From DASRDR01 sp963812945 [NCBI: uncultured Candidatus Rokubacteria bacterium] (lineage in GTDB: Bacteria > Methylomirabilota > Methylomirabilia > Rokubacteriales): a stretch of DNA of 64,000 bases. The notes beneath the pieces were generated by a model. The model saw only the letters and a program-made list of their open reading frames with translations, had not been told where the DNA came from and made no database searches. The DNA is taken from positions 1,426,001 to 1,490,000 of the forward strand of contig CAWEXD010000008.1 of NCBI GenBank assembly GCA_963812945.1. Reading direction: 5' to 3'. Below, piece after piece: positions 1 through 10,097 of this stretch (positions are counted from its first letter, which is position 1; the number at the start of each line of letters is the position of its first letter). Position numbers and translations under genes: made by a program.

Positions 1-62
1 TCTAGGGCCTGTAGGGCTCCGGCCGAAAGGGGGTCCACCGTCGAAAGGAGGCGGCTGCAGGA

Positions 63-545
63 ATGGTGGTCGATCTTAGCCTGATCACAGCCATGATCAC
101 TCCAGCTGTACTGATCTCTGCCTGCGGAATGCTGATCCTGTCGACTTCGGCGCGGCTGGCCCGAATCCTCGAGCGGGCTCGCCGGCTGAGCGAACTGACA
201 GACGCGCAGCCCGCGACGGGCACACCCGACTTCTCCGAGGAGCGACACATCCAGCTCGAACGTCAGCTCTCGGCCTACGCGCGCCGGGGGCGTCTGATTC
301 AGCGCGCGCTCACAAGCTTCTACCTGGCGCTCGGGATGTTCGTGGCCACGACCATCACCATCGGACTGGTCGTGTTCGCCCCTGTGACGACATGGTTGCC
401 GACCACGGCGGGCATTGTTGGCATCGCGGTCTTCTTTTACGCTTGCTTAACGCTGATTGGCGAGACGTTGCTTGCGCGGCAGTCTATCAACGAGGAACTC
501 GAAGACATTGTTCGTCCGAGGAGTCGGGTCCGGGCCGCGTTCTGA
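63..545 (+). CDS. DUF2721-type membrane protein
   Basis: This 160-residue integral membrane protein has one hydrophobic segment at residues 5-27 and two more near residues 85-140, separated by a charged, Arg-rich stretch. Length, layout and the pattern of an N-terminal helix followed by a basic amphipathic linker match the DUF2721 family, whose function is unknown. The ATG at 63 is preceded by AAAGGAGG at 44-51, which supports the start. Nothing lies downstream on the same strand for over 14 kb, so it appears monocistronic. The family call rests on the overall pattern and not on a catalytic motif. Confidence 0.7.
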   Translation: MVVDLSLITAMITPAVLISACGMLILSTSARLARILERARRLSELTDAQPATGTPDFSEERHIQLERQLSAYARRGRLIQRALTSFYLALGMFVATTITIGLVVFAPVTTWLPTTAGIVGIAVFFYACLTLIGETLLARQSINEELEDIVRPRSRVRAAF

Positions 546-1200
546 TGCTCAATCGGAGTGTCCCTTGGCGAGACGGCGACACCCTAGAACTTACTGATCC
601 AGGAAGCTCAGCGTGAATGAGTGCATCAACCCATCCGCACCGCGACGGGCGCGCCTCGGACAAATGACCACTTCGACGGCCCGGAATGGCGGCTGACCAC
701 AGCCCGGCTATGTGGGCCTAGGCGAGCCAGGCAGGCACGCCTGCGGCCGGCGGAACTGACCGTTTGTCCCGGCGGACCGGACAGCGCCTGGACTTGGCAC
801 CGAGCGCGCTCAGGCTTGCCCGTGTCACCGTAGAACCCCGCGAACAGCGAGAGTCCAAAGGCGCTCGAATCCCGTTGGGCCATAGGCGTCCATGGCTAGG
901 GGGCGAGCGCAACGACTTCGAAAGCTGTCTCCAACGGACTCACAGTCTCTCGGGCACTTCCCGTTCGAGCCACCATCGCTTTAGGTTAACCGTCCCGCTC
1001 CGGGGACAGGTGCGCGCGGCGTAGTGTCCCCGACCCCCTCAGCCCGCCCATCCTCAGCTCGCGCGCGCCCAGACCTAGCGCGAACAAGCCTGAACAGCCG
1101 GGCGAGTGGGGGCCGACGCCGGCGGCGGCGGCTGTCGACTGTCACGCCGGCGTAGCGAGCACGGCGAGCCTGCATCGATGGCGCGGCGATGACGCAACAG
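546..1200. other. Non-coding gap, nothing recognised
   Basis: About 650 bases without a recognisable gene. Short open frames exist on both strands, but none has a ribosome-binding site with a family-like translation. A weak 6-bp hairpin (GCAGGC-AC-GCCTGC) is at 731-744. I see no tRNA or terminator. Confidence 0.5.
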
Positions 1201-2403
<1,203 letters not shown>

Positions 2404-2725
2404 AGCCCCCTCCCGCGACCGCCGTTATCGGCCGCCGGCGCACGTTGTTTCGTCCCGTGAGAGATGCATCTCCGATCACTTTTGAGCAAGGAGGAGTTGA
2501 ACGCGAGCATCACTGTCGCCGACACGTACTGCATCGAGCCCACGATTCTCACCGGGTGACTTCGCCGGACGGCAGCGCCGTCGCCAGCACCCCGGCGGCG
2601 GCCGACACCAGGCGGCAGGCCCACCACGCGGCGCGATGTTCGCGCACTCGCGCGACGGCGGCGGTCGCGCTCACGTCCAGCTGTCGATATCCGCGTGATG
2701 GATCGCGTGCTCATGCAGCGTCGCC
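2404..2725. other. Gap between activator and receiver genes
   Basis: About 320 bases with open frames on both strands but no convincing product. It probably carries the promoter of the downstream σ54 activator; I could not identify a clear -35/-10 or -24/-12 element. Confidence 0.4.
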
Positions 2726-3121
2726 TCAACGAGGGCGGCCGGCAGCGTCGCGCGGTCGGTCCAGCGCCGCGTCGACGCAGGTGAGCAGCGAATCCGAGGT
2801 GAACGGCTTCGCCAGGTAGCAGACGATCCCGGCTCTGACCGCTCGAGCACGCATGGCGTCATCCGGGTAGGCGGTGATGAGGATGGTGGGAATGCCCTGG
2901 CCACCGGCGACCAGCCTGTCATGCAGCTCGATGCCGGTCGTTCCCGGCATCCGCATGTCGGTGATCAGACACGCGAACCTGCCACGGCGCTTCGATCGCA
3001 GGAATCCTCGCGCGGACGAGAACACGACCGACGAGTAGCCTGCGGAATCGAGCAGGTCCTTGAGCGTTTCGCGGATCAGTGGGTCGTCGTCGACGATCGC
3101 GATCACTTGCTGTTGCGTCAT
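2726..3121 (-). CDS. Single-domain response regulator (FixJ/CheY-like receiver)
   Basis: This 131-residue protein is a receiver domain alone. It has the acidic pocket (IVDDDP, residues 10-14), phospho-acceptor Asp55 in LITDMRMPG, and Lys105 in YLAKPF. There is no output domain, so it probably works as a phosphate relay or sink, or by protein contact. It lies 135 bases downstream of a FixJ-type regulator and in line with the sensor kinase at 3921-6767, the likely phosphodonor. GGGGAA precedes the ATG. The C-terminal tail is Arg/Pro rich and not conserved-looking. Confidence 0.85.
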   Translation of the reverse strand: MTQQQVIAIVDDDPLIRETLKDLLDSAGYSSVVFSSARGFLRSKRRGRFACLITDMRMPGTTGIELHDRLVAGGQGIPTILITAYPDDAMRARAVRAGIVCYLAKPFTSDSLLTCVDAALDRPRDAAGRPR

Positions 3122-3256
3122 ACTTCGTTCCCCTGGCTCGACACTACGCGGCCCGGGCGGGTGACGCTAGACAGGCGTTGGTCGCGAAGGCCGACCGCAA
3201 GCGAACGTCGCGCGATACTTTGGTACTGTCGGGCGCGACGTCGGTCTCGACGGGAC

Positions 3257-3910
3257 CTACGTCGAGGCTGGCGGAGCCCCCGGTCTGGCGGTGGCGATGC
3301 CGAGCCGGTCGGCCATGCGGACGAGCCCGGGCAGCGAGTCCGCCTGCATCGTGCGCATGATCTCGCCGCGAAGCGCCTTGACCCTGGCCTCGCTGAGATT
3401 CAGATCGCCGGCAATCTGCTTGTTCAGGCGCCCGTTCACCACGTGCCGCATCAGGTCCCGTTGGCGTGGCGTGAGTGCGGCGAAGCGCCCGCGGAGCTCC
3501 ACAAGCACGCGCACGTCGGCACGGCGGGCGCGGTCGCGCGCGATGGCCGCCTGGATGGCATCGAGCAGATCCTGATCGCGGAACGGCTTGGTGAGGAACT
3601 CCACGGCGCCCGACTTCATCGCTCGCACCGACATCGGAATATCGCCATGGCCGGTGATGAAGACGATCGGAAGCTCCATGTCGGTGCCAACGAGATGTGT
3701 CTGGAAGTCGAGACCGCTTTGCTCGGGAAGTCGGACGTCGAGGACGAGGCAGCCCGGCGCATCGGGACGCCGACTCTTCAGAAATTCCCCCGGCGAGGCG
3801 AAGAGGCGCACCTCCAGGCCGACCGACTGGAGCAGATCCTCGATCGCGTCGCGAACCAAGGCGTCATCGTCAACGACGAAGACGATCGGCTGTTCGGACG
3901 GTCCAGGCAT
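3257..3910 (-). CDS. FixJ-family two-component response regulator
   Basis: This 217-residue regulator has a receiver domain (VVDDD at 12-16, phospho-acceptor Asp58 in VLDVRLPE, Lys108 in LTKPF) followed by a LuxR-type helix-turn-helix from about residue 145 (LTPRQRDLM ... NKQIAGDLNLSEARVK). The recognition helix reads SEARVKALRGEIM where FixJ relatives usually have SE.TVKVHR, so its DNA target may differ. The frame stays open upstream, but the real start is the ATG at 3910, ten bases after the stop of the kinase at 3921, which indicates one operon. It is the obvious partner of that kinase. Confidence 0.9.
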   Translation of the reverse strand: MPGPSEQPIVFVVDDDALVRDAIEDLLQSVGLEVRLFASPGEFLKSRRPDAPGCLVLDVRLPEQSGLDFQTHLVGTDMELPIVFITGHGDIPMSVRAMKSGAVEFLTKPFRDQDLLDAIQAAIARDRARRADVRVLVELRGRFAALTPRQRDLMRHVVNGRLNKQIAGDLNLSEARVKALRGEIMRTMQADSLPGLVRMADRLGIATARPGAPPAST

Positions 3911-3920
3911 GGAAGTCCCG

Positions 3921-6767
3921 TTATGAGACGCGCGTGTTCCGGGACCCGAGGGGCAGCCAGAACTGCACCATCGCGCCGTGAGGGGAGTTAGGCCTCGCGC
4001 TGATCCTGCCGCCGTGCGCTTCGATGATCGACTTGCTGATCGACAGCCCCATGCCGAGTCCGTGTGTCTTCGTCGTGTAGAAGGCCTCGAACAGTCGCTG
4101 GCGCGAATCCGGGGTGAGCCCGATGCCCGAGTCGCGGACCTCGACGTGCACGTCCTTGCCACCGTCGAGAAGGGAGCGGATCCACACCTGGCGGGAACGG
4201 CCTTCGATCTCGCGCGTCGCCTCGATGGCATTGAGGATCAGGTTCAGAACGACCTGCTGCAGCTGAACGCGGTCTCCCAGAACGGCCGGCAGCTCGTCCG
4301 CGAGGCGTGTCTTGAGCGAAACCCCGGACCGTTGCAGCTCATGGCGAACCATGGCCGCCACTTCGCCGACGATCTCGTTGAGATCCACGGGCTCGGCGCG
4401 CAGGGGCTGGCGCTTGACCATTGTGCGGACGCGGTCGATCACGGCGCTCGCACGGGTCCCTGCCGTCACGATCCGCTCGAGCGCCCGCTGCGCTCGCTCC
4501 AGGTTCGGCGGCTGTGCCGCGAGCCAGCGCGCGCAGGACGAGGCGCTCGTCACCATGCCGAGCAGCGGTTGGTTCACCTCGTGCGCGATCGATGCGGTCA
4601 CTTCTCCGAGCGTCGTCACGCGCGTCACATGAGCGAGCGCCGCTTGTGCCTCTCGCAAGGCGTGCTCCGCCCTTTTTTGTTCCGTCACGTCCCTCGCGGT
4701 CCCGAACATCTCGACGACGTCCCCAGCTCCGTTGCGCACAGGGTGGCAGGTCTCCTGCACATGTCTGAGAGCTCCGTCGGGCAGGAGAATCCGATACTCG
4801 TGCGCGACGTCGACCTTCTCGCGGACTGCGTTCGCACGGACGCTGTGCACGCGCTCGCGATCGTCCTGGTGAAGTCGCTGGTCGATGACCTCTCGGGACG
4901 GTGGCCCGTGCTGAGGATCGAGGGCGAACAACCGGGACATCTCTGCGGACCAGGAAACCGTCCCGGACGCGCGGTCCCACACCCAGCTGCCCATGTGGCT
5001 CCGTCTCTGTGCCTCGGCCAACGTGGCCTCGCTTCGCCGGAGCGCTTGGTCGGCCCTTTCACGGTCTTCATCGGCTAGCTCGGCAAGCTGCGCCGCGAGG
5101 GCGTCCCGCTCGAGCGCTGCGGCCAGGAGGCTCCCCCACATGGCCATGTTGTTCGGACGCTGGAGGATGTATCCACCGTGGGCCTCGACCGGGCCGAGAA
5201 GGGCAAGGACTCCCCAGTCGCGCGACGCGCTGCCCACCGGCACGAGCATGAGCATGTCGGTGCCGGCGGCGGATTCCGGCGCCGGGCACCACTCGGCCGG
5301 CGGGAACGCGCCCGCGATGAAGTGCGTGCCTCGATCCGGCAAGGGCGGCCCGGACAGGCCGTACGTCCCCGCCACTGTCAGTGTGCTCGTCGGAGTGCGC
5401 GTCGCGTCGGCGTACAGCGCGAGACATCCCCAGCGCGCCGGGGTGAGCCGGAGCCAGTCGAGCTCCTGGGCCTGCCCGGTCTTTCCAGAGAGCAGCGTCA
5501 TCGCAACGGTGGGCGACTTCTGCGTGAGCTCCTCGAGATGGGTCATCTGCTGATGCCCGTAAGCCAGCCGGGCGCGCACGAGCTCGAGCTCGGAGCGCGC
5601 GAGGAACGCCGCCAGGCGGTGAGCGCGATTCGGGTCTGGTGGCGCGGCGGCCAGGCGCTGCGCTCCGGCACGGGACAGGAGCGCGCTCATGGCCCGCAGC
5701 ACATCCAGGTCGGGCGTAAGGTGCACCGCCTGCTGCCAGGCGTGCCTCAACGCCGTCGGGGTGGGTTCGGGATCTCCGGCGAGCGCGGCATCGATTCCGC
5801 TGATCAGCATCTCGACGCCGGGCCAGATCTCTCCGGGTACCTGGGCCCGCTCCGAAGACACTGGGAACAGCGCCATGCGCACGAGGTGAGCGGCCAGGGC
5901 GCCGTTCCCGCACTCGGCGAGCGCTTCCGCGCTCGGCGGCGGCTCCAGGTTGTCCGCCGTATCGCACCCGCACGAGCGCCGACGAATCAGCGCGACCGGC
6001 ACGCGATGCGCGATGCGCGGGACCGCAATCCCGCTGATCTCATCGAGGAGGAGGTTCGCGGCCCGCCGGCCGAACTCGTCGAAGCGCGTGCGCAGCGTGG
6101 TCAGCGGAGGCTCGGTGAGCCCCGCGACCGTCAGATCGTTGAAGCCGACCACCGCCACGTCGTCCGGGACGCGGAGTCCGGCCACCTGCAAGACCTCCAT
6201 GACGCCGACGGCATTCAGGTCGGTCCCGGCCACCACCGCCGTGCACGGCAAGGCGGCGCCTTCCAGGAGCCGTCTGGCGCCCGCGCGGCCACCGGGCAGG
6301 TTGTTGTCCTCGACGTCGATGACCAGTTCGGGCGAGCAAGGCAGTCCGCTCTCGGCCAGCGCGTCGCGATAACCCTCGTACCGTTCCGCGATCGCGGGAT
6401 ACTCGAGCCAGCCAATGAAGGCGATGCGACGGTGACCGTGAGCGATCAGGTGGCGCACAGCTTCCCGGACGCCCTGACGGTTGTCGGCGACAATCGCAGG
6501 GTACCCGACCTCCGGATCGTGATAGGCGACGGTCACCAGCGGCAGCCCCAGGCGGGCGAGGGCGGGCAGCCCACGGGGCGAATGAACGGCGATCCACCCG
6601 CGGACCTCGCGCGCGAAATGCGCCGCGGCAACGTCGTCCGGTGTCCCGCGGAACACCAGGAGCCGAGCGTCGCGTTCTCGGGCGACGCGCGCAATACCCC
6701 CCAGCATGCCGCCGTAGTATTCGCCGCCGAGGACTTCCATCACCGCACCGATCGTAAGATCGCTCAT
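3921..6767 (-). CDS. Sensor histidine kinase with LacI-type ligand-binding domain
   Basis: This 948-residue kinase has no signal peptide or membrane segment. Residues 1-270 are a periplasmic-binding-protein fold of the LacI/PurR effector-domain type (GAVMEVLGGEYYGGMLGGI near the start; VVGFNDLTVAGLTEPPLTT). A middle region of about 300 residues may include a GAF-like fold. A PAS domain lies at about 590-705 (SHMGSWVWDRASGTVSWS). The kinase core has phospho-acceptor His729 (SIAHEVNQP), an N box (NLILNAIEA) and G boxes (DSGIGL; GLGMGLS). It should sense a soluble cytoplasmic ligand, perhaps a sugar or nucleoside, and phosphorylate the FixJ-type regulator ten bases downstream. The ligand is inference only. 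Sugar-sensor domains more often occur on repressors, so this fusion is unusual. Confidence 0.85.
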   Translation of the reverse strand: MSDLTIGAVMEVLGGEYYGGMLGGIARVARERDARLLVFRGTPDDVAAAHFAREVRGWIAVHSPRGLPALARLGLPLVTVAYHDPEVGYPAIVADNRQGVREAVRHLIAHGHRRIAFIGWLEYPAIAERYEGYRDALAESGLPCSPELVIDVEDNNLPGGRAGARRLLEGAALPCTAVVAGTDLNAVGVMEVLQVAGLRVPDDVAVVGFNDLTVAGLTEPPLTTLRTRFDEFGRRAANLLLDEISGIAVPRIAHRVPVALIRRRSCGCDTADNLEPPPSAEALAECGNGALAAHLVRMALFPVSSERAQVPGEIWPGVEMLISGIDAALAGDPEPTPTALRHAWQQAVHLTPDLDVLRAMSALLSRAGAQRLAAAPPDPNRAHRLAAFLARSELELVRARLAYGHQQMTHLEELTQKSPTVAMTLLSGKTGQAQELDWLRLTPARWGCLALYADATRTPTSTLTVAGTYGLSGPPLPDRGTHFIAGAFPPAEWCPAPESAAGTDMLMLVPVGSASRDWGVLALLGPVEAHGGYILQRPNNMAMWGSLLAAALERDALAAQLAELADEDRERADQALRRSEATLAEAQRRSHMGSWVWDRASGTVSWSAEMSRLFALDPQHGPPSREVIDQRLHQDDRERVHSVRANAVREKVDVAHEYRILLPDGALRHVQETCHPVRNGAGDVVEMFGTARDVTEQKRAEHALREAQAALAHVTRVTTLGEVTASIAHEVNQPLLGMVTSASSCARWLAAQPPNLERAQRALERIVTAGTRASAVIDRVRTMVKRQPLRAEPVDLNEIVGEVAAMVRHELQRSGVSLKTRLADELPAVLGDRVQLQQVVLNLILNAIEATREIEGRSRQVWIRSLLDGGKDVHVEVRDSGIGLTPDSRQRLFEAFYTTKTHGLGMGLSISKSIIEAHGGRISARPNSPHGAMVQFWLPLGSRNTRVS

Positions 6768-7184
6768 GGAACTCTCAGTGCGTCGTTAGGGCGAAGGCAT
6801 CCGGCAACACCCAGGAGGAAAATTGTACCTCTATTCAGCCGAGATCGGGACATAGGCGAGTCGCGGTGGCGGTCGCTGGCCGCAAGGGTTCGCTGCTTGC
6901 AATTGTTCGGGGCAACAAAACATTATGCCGCGTTGTAGCGGAGGGTTATTCATTCTCTTCGAAGGCGGGACATACCGGAGCGCCACCTCTTGTATGAGGC
7001 ACCCGCGGCTCGTCCGGACGCGCACTTCGCGCCGCGGCGTCGCTTCTAGTCAATGCTCACCGGCAGGTCAACTGTGATCGCTCGCGTTCTCGATATGAAG
7101 CCGACAGATCCGGTCAACGAGCTGCGCCGCCAAGCTCGCTAGTCGTTGCGTTGGCACTCGAAGTAGCGCGGCACGTAGGAAGTC
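6768..7184. other. Upstream region of the sensor kinase operon
   Basis: About 415 bases with no gene. The stretch near 6890-6960 is markedly more AT-rich than the rest of the window and probably holds the minus-strand promoter of the kinase operon. I did not find an unambiguous -35/-10 pair. Confidence 0.4.
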
Positions 7185-7645
7185 CTAGGCCCGTCTCTCT
7201 GGCCCCTTGGGTCTGTCGGCCCCGTGCGCCGTCCCCCCGGCACCCTGCTCGCCCGTCACCTCCCGCGGACCGGCAACCCGCCGGCTCACCTCGGCAGCCC
7301 GGTGGCGGTCCGCGCTCCCGGCGTCCAGGCTTCGCGCACGAGTTCGGGCGGCCGATCCGGCTTGGCCAGCCAGTTGCGGCACGCGTCCGCCTCGGCCACG
7401 ATGGCGGCTGATGTGCGCGAGCTCCGTGTGCGCTGGCTGCAGCGCCTCCTCGGACCGCCGCCGTTCGGTGAGATCGAGCACGAACGACACGGCCTGCGTC
7501 CCGTCTCATCGAACGCCGCGCTTCCGATCATGCCGTCCGCGCTGGCTGCCGCCCTGTCCTGGCTCGTCGCCCGTGCACGTCCTGGACCAGGAGTGCCCGT
7601 CTTGATGGGGTTCCGCCTAATGGTGTCCGAGGCGCTCGATCTCAC
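7185..7645 (-). pseudogene. Decayed PAS histidine kinase fragment
   Basis: Translating this strand gives pieces of one familiar PAS-histidine-kinase sequence spread over shifting frames. AAFDETG (about 7500-7530) is followed after a frameshift and an in-frame TGA at 7506-7508 by FVLDLTERRRSEEAL and AHTELAHISR. The HEVNQP phospho-acceptor segment is missing. The other frame then gives AAIVAEADACRNWLAKP and PELVREA, and a further shift gives HRAAEVSRRV. In intact relatives these pieces are contiguous at the PAS end and the first dimerisation helices. The ATPase domain is gone. It resembles the intact kinase next door and is probably the remnant of a paralogous system. Confidence 0.7.
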
Positions 7646-7785
7646 GTGTATCCGTGTCCTGGGACGCCGCTATCCGGCCTCAACTCGAAGATAGACCGGC
7701 CACGCCGGAGGCACTGGTCGGCCCGGATGGTTGCGCAGCCGGCCAGGCTCAGCACGAGCGCGATGATAACGGCATCTCGTCTCAT
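7642..7785 (-). CDS. Small lipoprotein-like peptide (47 aa)
   Basis: This short ATG frame encodes 47 residues beginning MRRDAVIIALVLSLAGCATI: two arginines, a hydrophobic core and a lipobox LAGC with Cys17. That predicts a peptide lipidated by the Lgt/LspA pathway with only about 30 mature residues, two of them Cys or Arg-rich. It follows the lipoprotein gene at 7828-8265 by 42 bases on the same strand. The ribosome-binding site is weak. It may be a genuine small entericidin-like lipoprotein or a decayed larger gene; I recognise no family. Confidence 0.5.
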   Translation of the reverse strand: MRRDAVIIALVLSLAGCATIRADQCLRRGRSIFELRPDSGVPGHGYT

Positions 7786-7827
7786 ACTGACCTGTCGACG
7801 GCCGCCGCCGCGATGCCGGTTACGTCG

Positions 7828-8265
7828 CTAATGCGTGGGCCAGAGCGTCGCCGACAGGGTGCTGTTGTCGGCCAGTGTCCCCTCGATCTTCATGAGGACG
7901 TCGCCAGCACGATTTCGAAGCACCGTTCCCACGCCGCGCAGCCCCCTCGCGCCCTCGACGACGAGCCGTCCGTCGCTGATGACGATGCGACCCGTTCCGC
8001 GGGACGCCCCGAGGAGTTTCTTCGACACGACGTCGAACGAACCGTCGTCCCGGATCGTCAGAGTGACGTCGTTCCGCTCGGAGCCGGGCTGGGAGCGGGG
8101 CAGGTACACGATGCCTTCCCACGTGCCGCTGACCGAATTGACGTCCGAGACCGCAACGGGCGTGACCGGGCCGAGGTTGGCGCAACCAACCAGCGAGCTC
8201 GCAAATCCGACGATCACGGTGATGGCGACGACACTCCAGACCGATCGACGGCCACTCCGTGTCAT
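7828..8265 (-). CDS. Predicted lipoprotein, unknown function
   Basis: This 145-residue protein starts at the ATG at 8265, preceded by AGGAGG eight bases upstream. The N-terminus is a lipoprotein signal peptide with lipobox LVGC (Cys28). The mature part is a β-rich domain (SGTWEGIVYLPR ... VTLTIRDDGSFDVVS ... GRIVISDGRLVVEG) resembling small lipocalin-like or extracellular β-barrel domains that begin with a G.W.G motif. I assign no specific function. The same frame stays open upstream for 1.7 kb, but that part has no signal and lies antisense-frame over the porin gene. A 20-base repeat shared with the region before the secreted protein at 26916-27410 lies 76 bases upstream. Confidence 0.75.
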   Translation of the reverse strand: MTRSGRRSVWSVVAITVIVGFASSLVGCANLGPVTPVAVSDVNSVSGTWEGIVYLPRSQPGSERNDVTLTIRDDGSFDVVSKKLLGASRGTGRIVISDGRLVVEGARGLRGVGTVLRNRAGDVLMKIEGTLADNSTLSATLWPTH

Positions 8266-8340
8266 CGGGCCTCCTGTTCGGGCGCACGGTTGTCGCGAGC
8301 TTAACACCAACTCAGTGGACACGGACTCGCGCGCGACGCC

Positions 8341-8360
8341 GGGTCGACCGCTGCGCGGCG
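8341..8360. repeat. Dispersed 20-bp repeat, copy 1
   Basis: GGGTCGACCGCTGCGCGGCG occurs exactly here and again at 27442-27461. Both copies lie a short way upstream of minus-strand genes for exported proteins. It contains the palindrome GGTCGACC. Role unknown. Confidence 0.6.
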
Positions 8361-8399
8361 GGCGCTCGCCCGAGTGACGAGTGCGGCGAGCGAGGGGCC

Positions 8400-9776
8400 T
8401 CACAAGAGGTCTCGCTCCCAGTTGAGGATCACGCGGACCTGCCAGCCGAGGCTGGCTCCCTCTTGATCGAGGATGCCGCCGCGCACGCGGAGCCACCAGC
8501 CCTTGACGAAGGCGGGCCGGAGCCAGGGCGGACGGGCGTCGACGGTGAGGTTGTACTCCCGCTGGTCCGGCGCGCTCGCCCGCGTTTTGGGATCGATGGC
8601 ATCCCAGCCCGCGGCGAAGTTGAAGGTAGCGCTGAGCCCCTGGGCGACCAGCTTCGAGAAGTCGTAGGCCGCCCCGAACAGGACCGCCTTCTCGTTGGCG
8701 CGGTTGAAGTCCCGGTCCATCATCAAGAGGTAGTTCGGGGAGTAGCCCCAGGGCGACTGGATGGAGTTCCCGGAGCCGGTGATCGAGAAGGCGGAGGTGA
8801 GCGTCAGCTCCCGGTAGAGCGCCTGGACCCGCACGGCTCCGTGCTGCGTGCTCCAGTTCCTCTTCGCCGCGTTGGCCACGAGCTCGTCGCCCACCGCGCG
8901 CTGGTCCGTGAACTGGGCGCCGAGGCGGAGCTTCCAGTTCTCGTCGAGCGGCAGGAGGTAGTCGCCCTCCAGGTAGACCGTGTTGAACGTGTTGATCCCG
9001 TACTGCTCCGCGGCGTCGATGCGCAGCCCCGCCACGGGCGTCACCCGAACCCGGCCCAGGATGACGCCGTCGTCGCTCCCCGCGGCGCCGGCCCGCTGCG
9101 ACATGAAGATGAAGTCGTCCTCGTTCCGCGGCTTGATCTTCCAGAGATAGCCGGCGAAGTACTGGACGACGTCGACCTTGCCGCCGGCGGTGATGCCCTC
9201 GAAGGTGTTCGGGGTCATCCGGTTGTCGATGGGGTTGATGTAGGGCTGGTCGACCAGCTGCCGGTAGCCCTTCACCAAGAGGTAATCCTGGTACCGGAGC
9301 GCGGCGTAGGCCTCGCCGATGACGGAGTACCCTTCCTGCCCTGGCTTGAGGAGGAGCGTCCCGTCCTTGTCGTCCGGCGCGTAGAGCGGCGCCGAGCCGT
9401 AGAAGGTGGCACCGATCCCGAACACGTCGAAGAGCCAGCCGGACTTGTAGCTGAGCCAGCCCCCGAACGCCCAGGCCTCGTTCTGGGAGCCGTCTTCGGG
9501 ATTCTCCCGGTTGAAGTAGTAGCTCCGCCAATGAAGCTTCAGGTCGGTGTCCCGCAAGAAGGGCGGCAGGTCCTTCATCGCCTCCTTGACAGGAGCGAAG
9601 AGACGCTCGATCGGAGGCGCGGGCGGCGGCGGCGGCGCATCCTCGGCGGCCGCCGGCCTGATCGATGTCAGCGAGGCGAACAGGAGCACCAGCGCGAGGC
9701 AGGCACGCTGAAGGCAGATCCCCCGGGTTCGGTGCGGCGATCGCGGCACGCTCTGGCGCCGACGACCGGTCGGCAC
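8400..9776 (-). CDS. Outer-membrane porin-like protein
   Basis: The mature protein is a β-barrel: alternating hydrophobic and polar strands, many aromatic residues at strand ends, and the OprD-like text LKLHWRSYYFNRENPEDGSQNEAWAFGGWLSYKSG split here into LKLHWRSYYFNRE and EAWAFGGWLSYKSG. It ends in a strand terminating WERDLL. A signal peptide (CLALVLLFASLTSIRPAAA) precedes it. The frame is open to 9917, but residues up to the GTG at 9776 belong to a broken dioxygenase, so a start at that GTG (GGAG six bases before it) or at the GTG at 9749 is more likely; an ATG at 9803 is the alternative. It probably lets small substrates across the outer membrane; the substrate is unknown. Confidence 0.75.
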   Translation of the reverse strand: MPTGRRRQSVPRSPHRTRGICLQRACLALVLLFASLTSIRPAAAEDAPPPPPAPPIERLFAPVKEAMKDLPPFLRDTDLKLHWRSYYFNRENPEDGSQNEAWAFGGWLSYKSGWLFDVFGIGATFYGSAPLYAPDDKDGTLLLKPGQEGYSVIGEAYAALRYQDYLLVKGYRQLVDQPYINPIDNRMTPNTFEGITAGGKVDVVQYFAGYLWKIKPRNEDDFIFMSQRAGAAGSDDGVILGRVRVTPVAGLRIDAAEQYGINTFNTVYLEGDYLLPLDENWKLRLGAQFTDQRAVGDELVANAAKRNWSTQHGAVRVQALYRELTLTSAFSITGSGNSIQSPWGYSPNYLLMMDRDFNRANEKAVLFGAAYDFSKLVAQGLSATFNFAAGWDAIDPKTRASAPDQREYNLTVDARPPWLRPAFVKGWWLRVRGGILDQEGASLGWQVRVILNWERDLL

Positions 9777-9970
9777 AGCCGTCTCCGAGTGCGCCGAGGC
9801 CATCAGCAGGGCCTTGAGGGGCGCCGGGAGCTGCGCGGGCAACGCCGCACAGTACGCGCGCGCAAGGCCTCGATGTCCCGGGACGGGACGAAGCCGCCCA
9901 GGTCGACGAACGGCCACGGGCCACCGCCGTGGGGCACGTAGATGACCAGCTGACGAGGGCGGGCACTCAT
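9777..9970 (-). pseudogene. 5' remnant of a LigB/YgiD-type extradiol dioxygenase
   Basis: The ATG at 9970 opens a frame reading QLVIYVPHGGGPWPFVD and continuing to SRDIEALRA. After a one-base shift the next frame gives AALPAQLPAP and ALLMASAHSETAVPT. Together these match the N-terminus of DODA/YgiD-type extradiol dioxygenases, including the HGGGP metal-site loop and the SAHWE motif (here SAHSE). Only about 60 of some 260 residues remain before the sequence turns into the porin signal peptide. It is therefore a truncated, frameshifted fragment whose 3' part was lost when the porin gene was joined to it. Confidence 0.7.
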
Positions 9971-10097
9971 GCCCGTGTTCTCCGGGCGAGCTCCGCGGAT
10001 CCAGCGCTTCCTCCCGCGGTGCACATGGTCGTGTCCCCCGTTGGAGCCAGGTGCCCCGGGTTCGCCGGCGTCCGTGGCGCCGCTTCCCCGGGAGTGA

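Noticed and set aside
7148-7163. TGGCACTCGAAGTAGC as a σ54 promoter
   Set aside because: The GG-to-GC spacing is one base too long, and there is no plus-strand gene downstream.
7828-9966. A single 712-residue gene
   Set aside because: Only its last 145 codons have a start, ribosome-binding site and signal peptide; the rest is out of frame over the porin gene.
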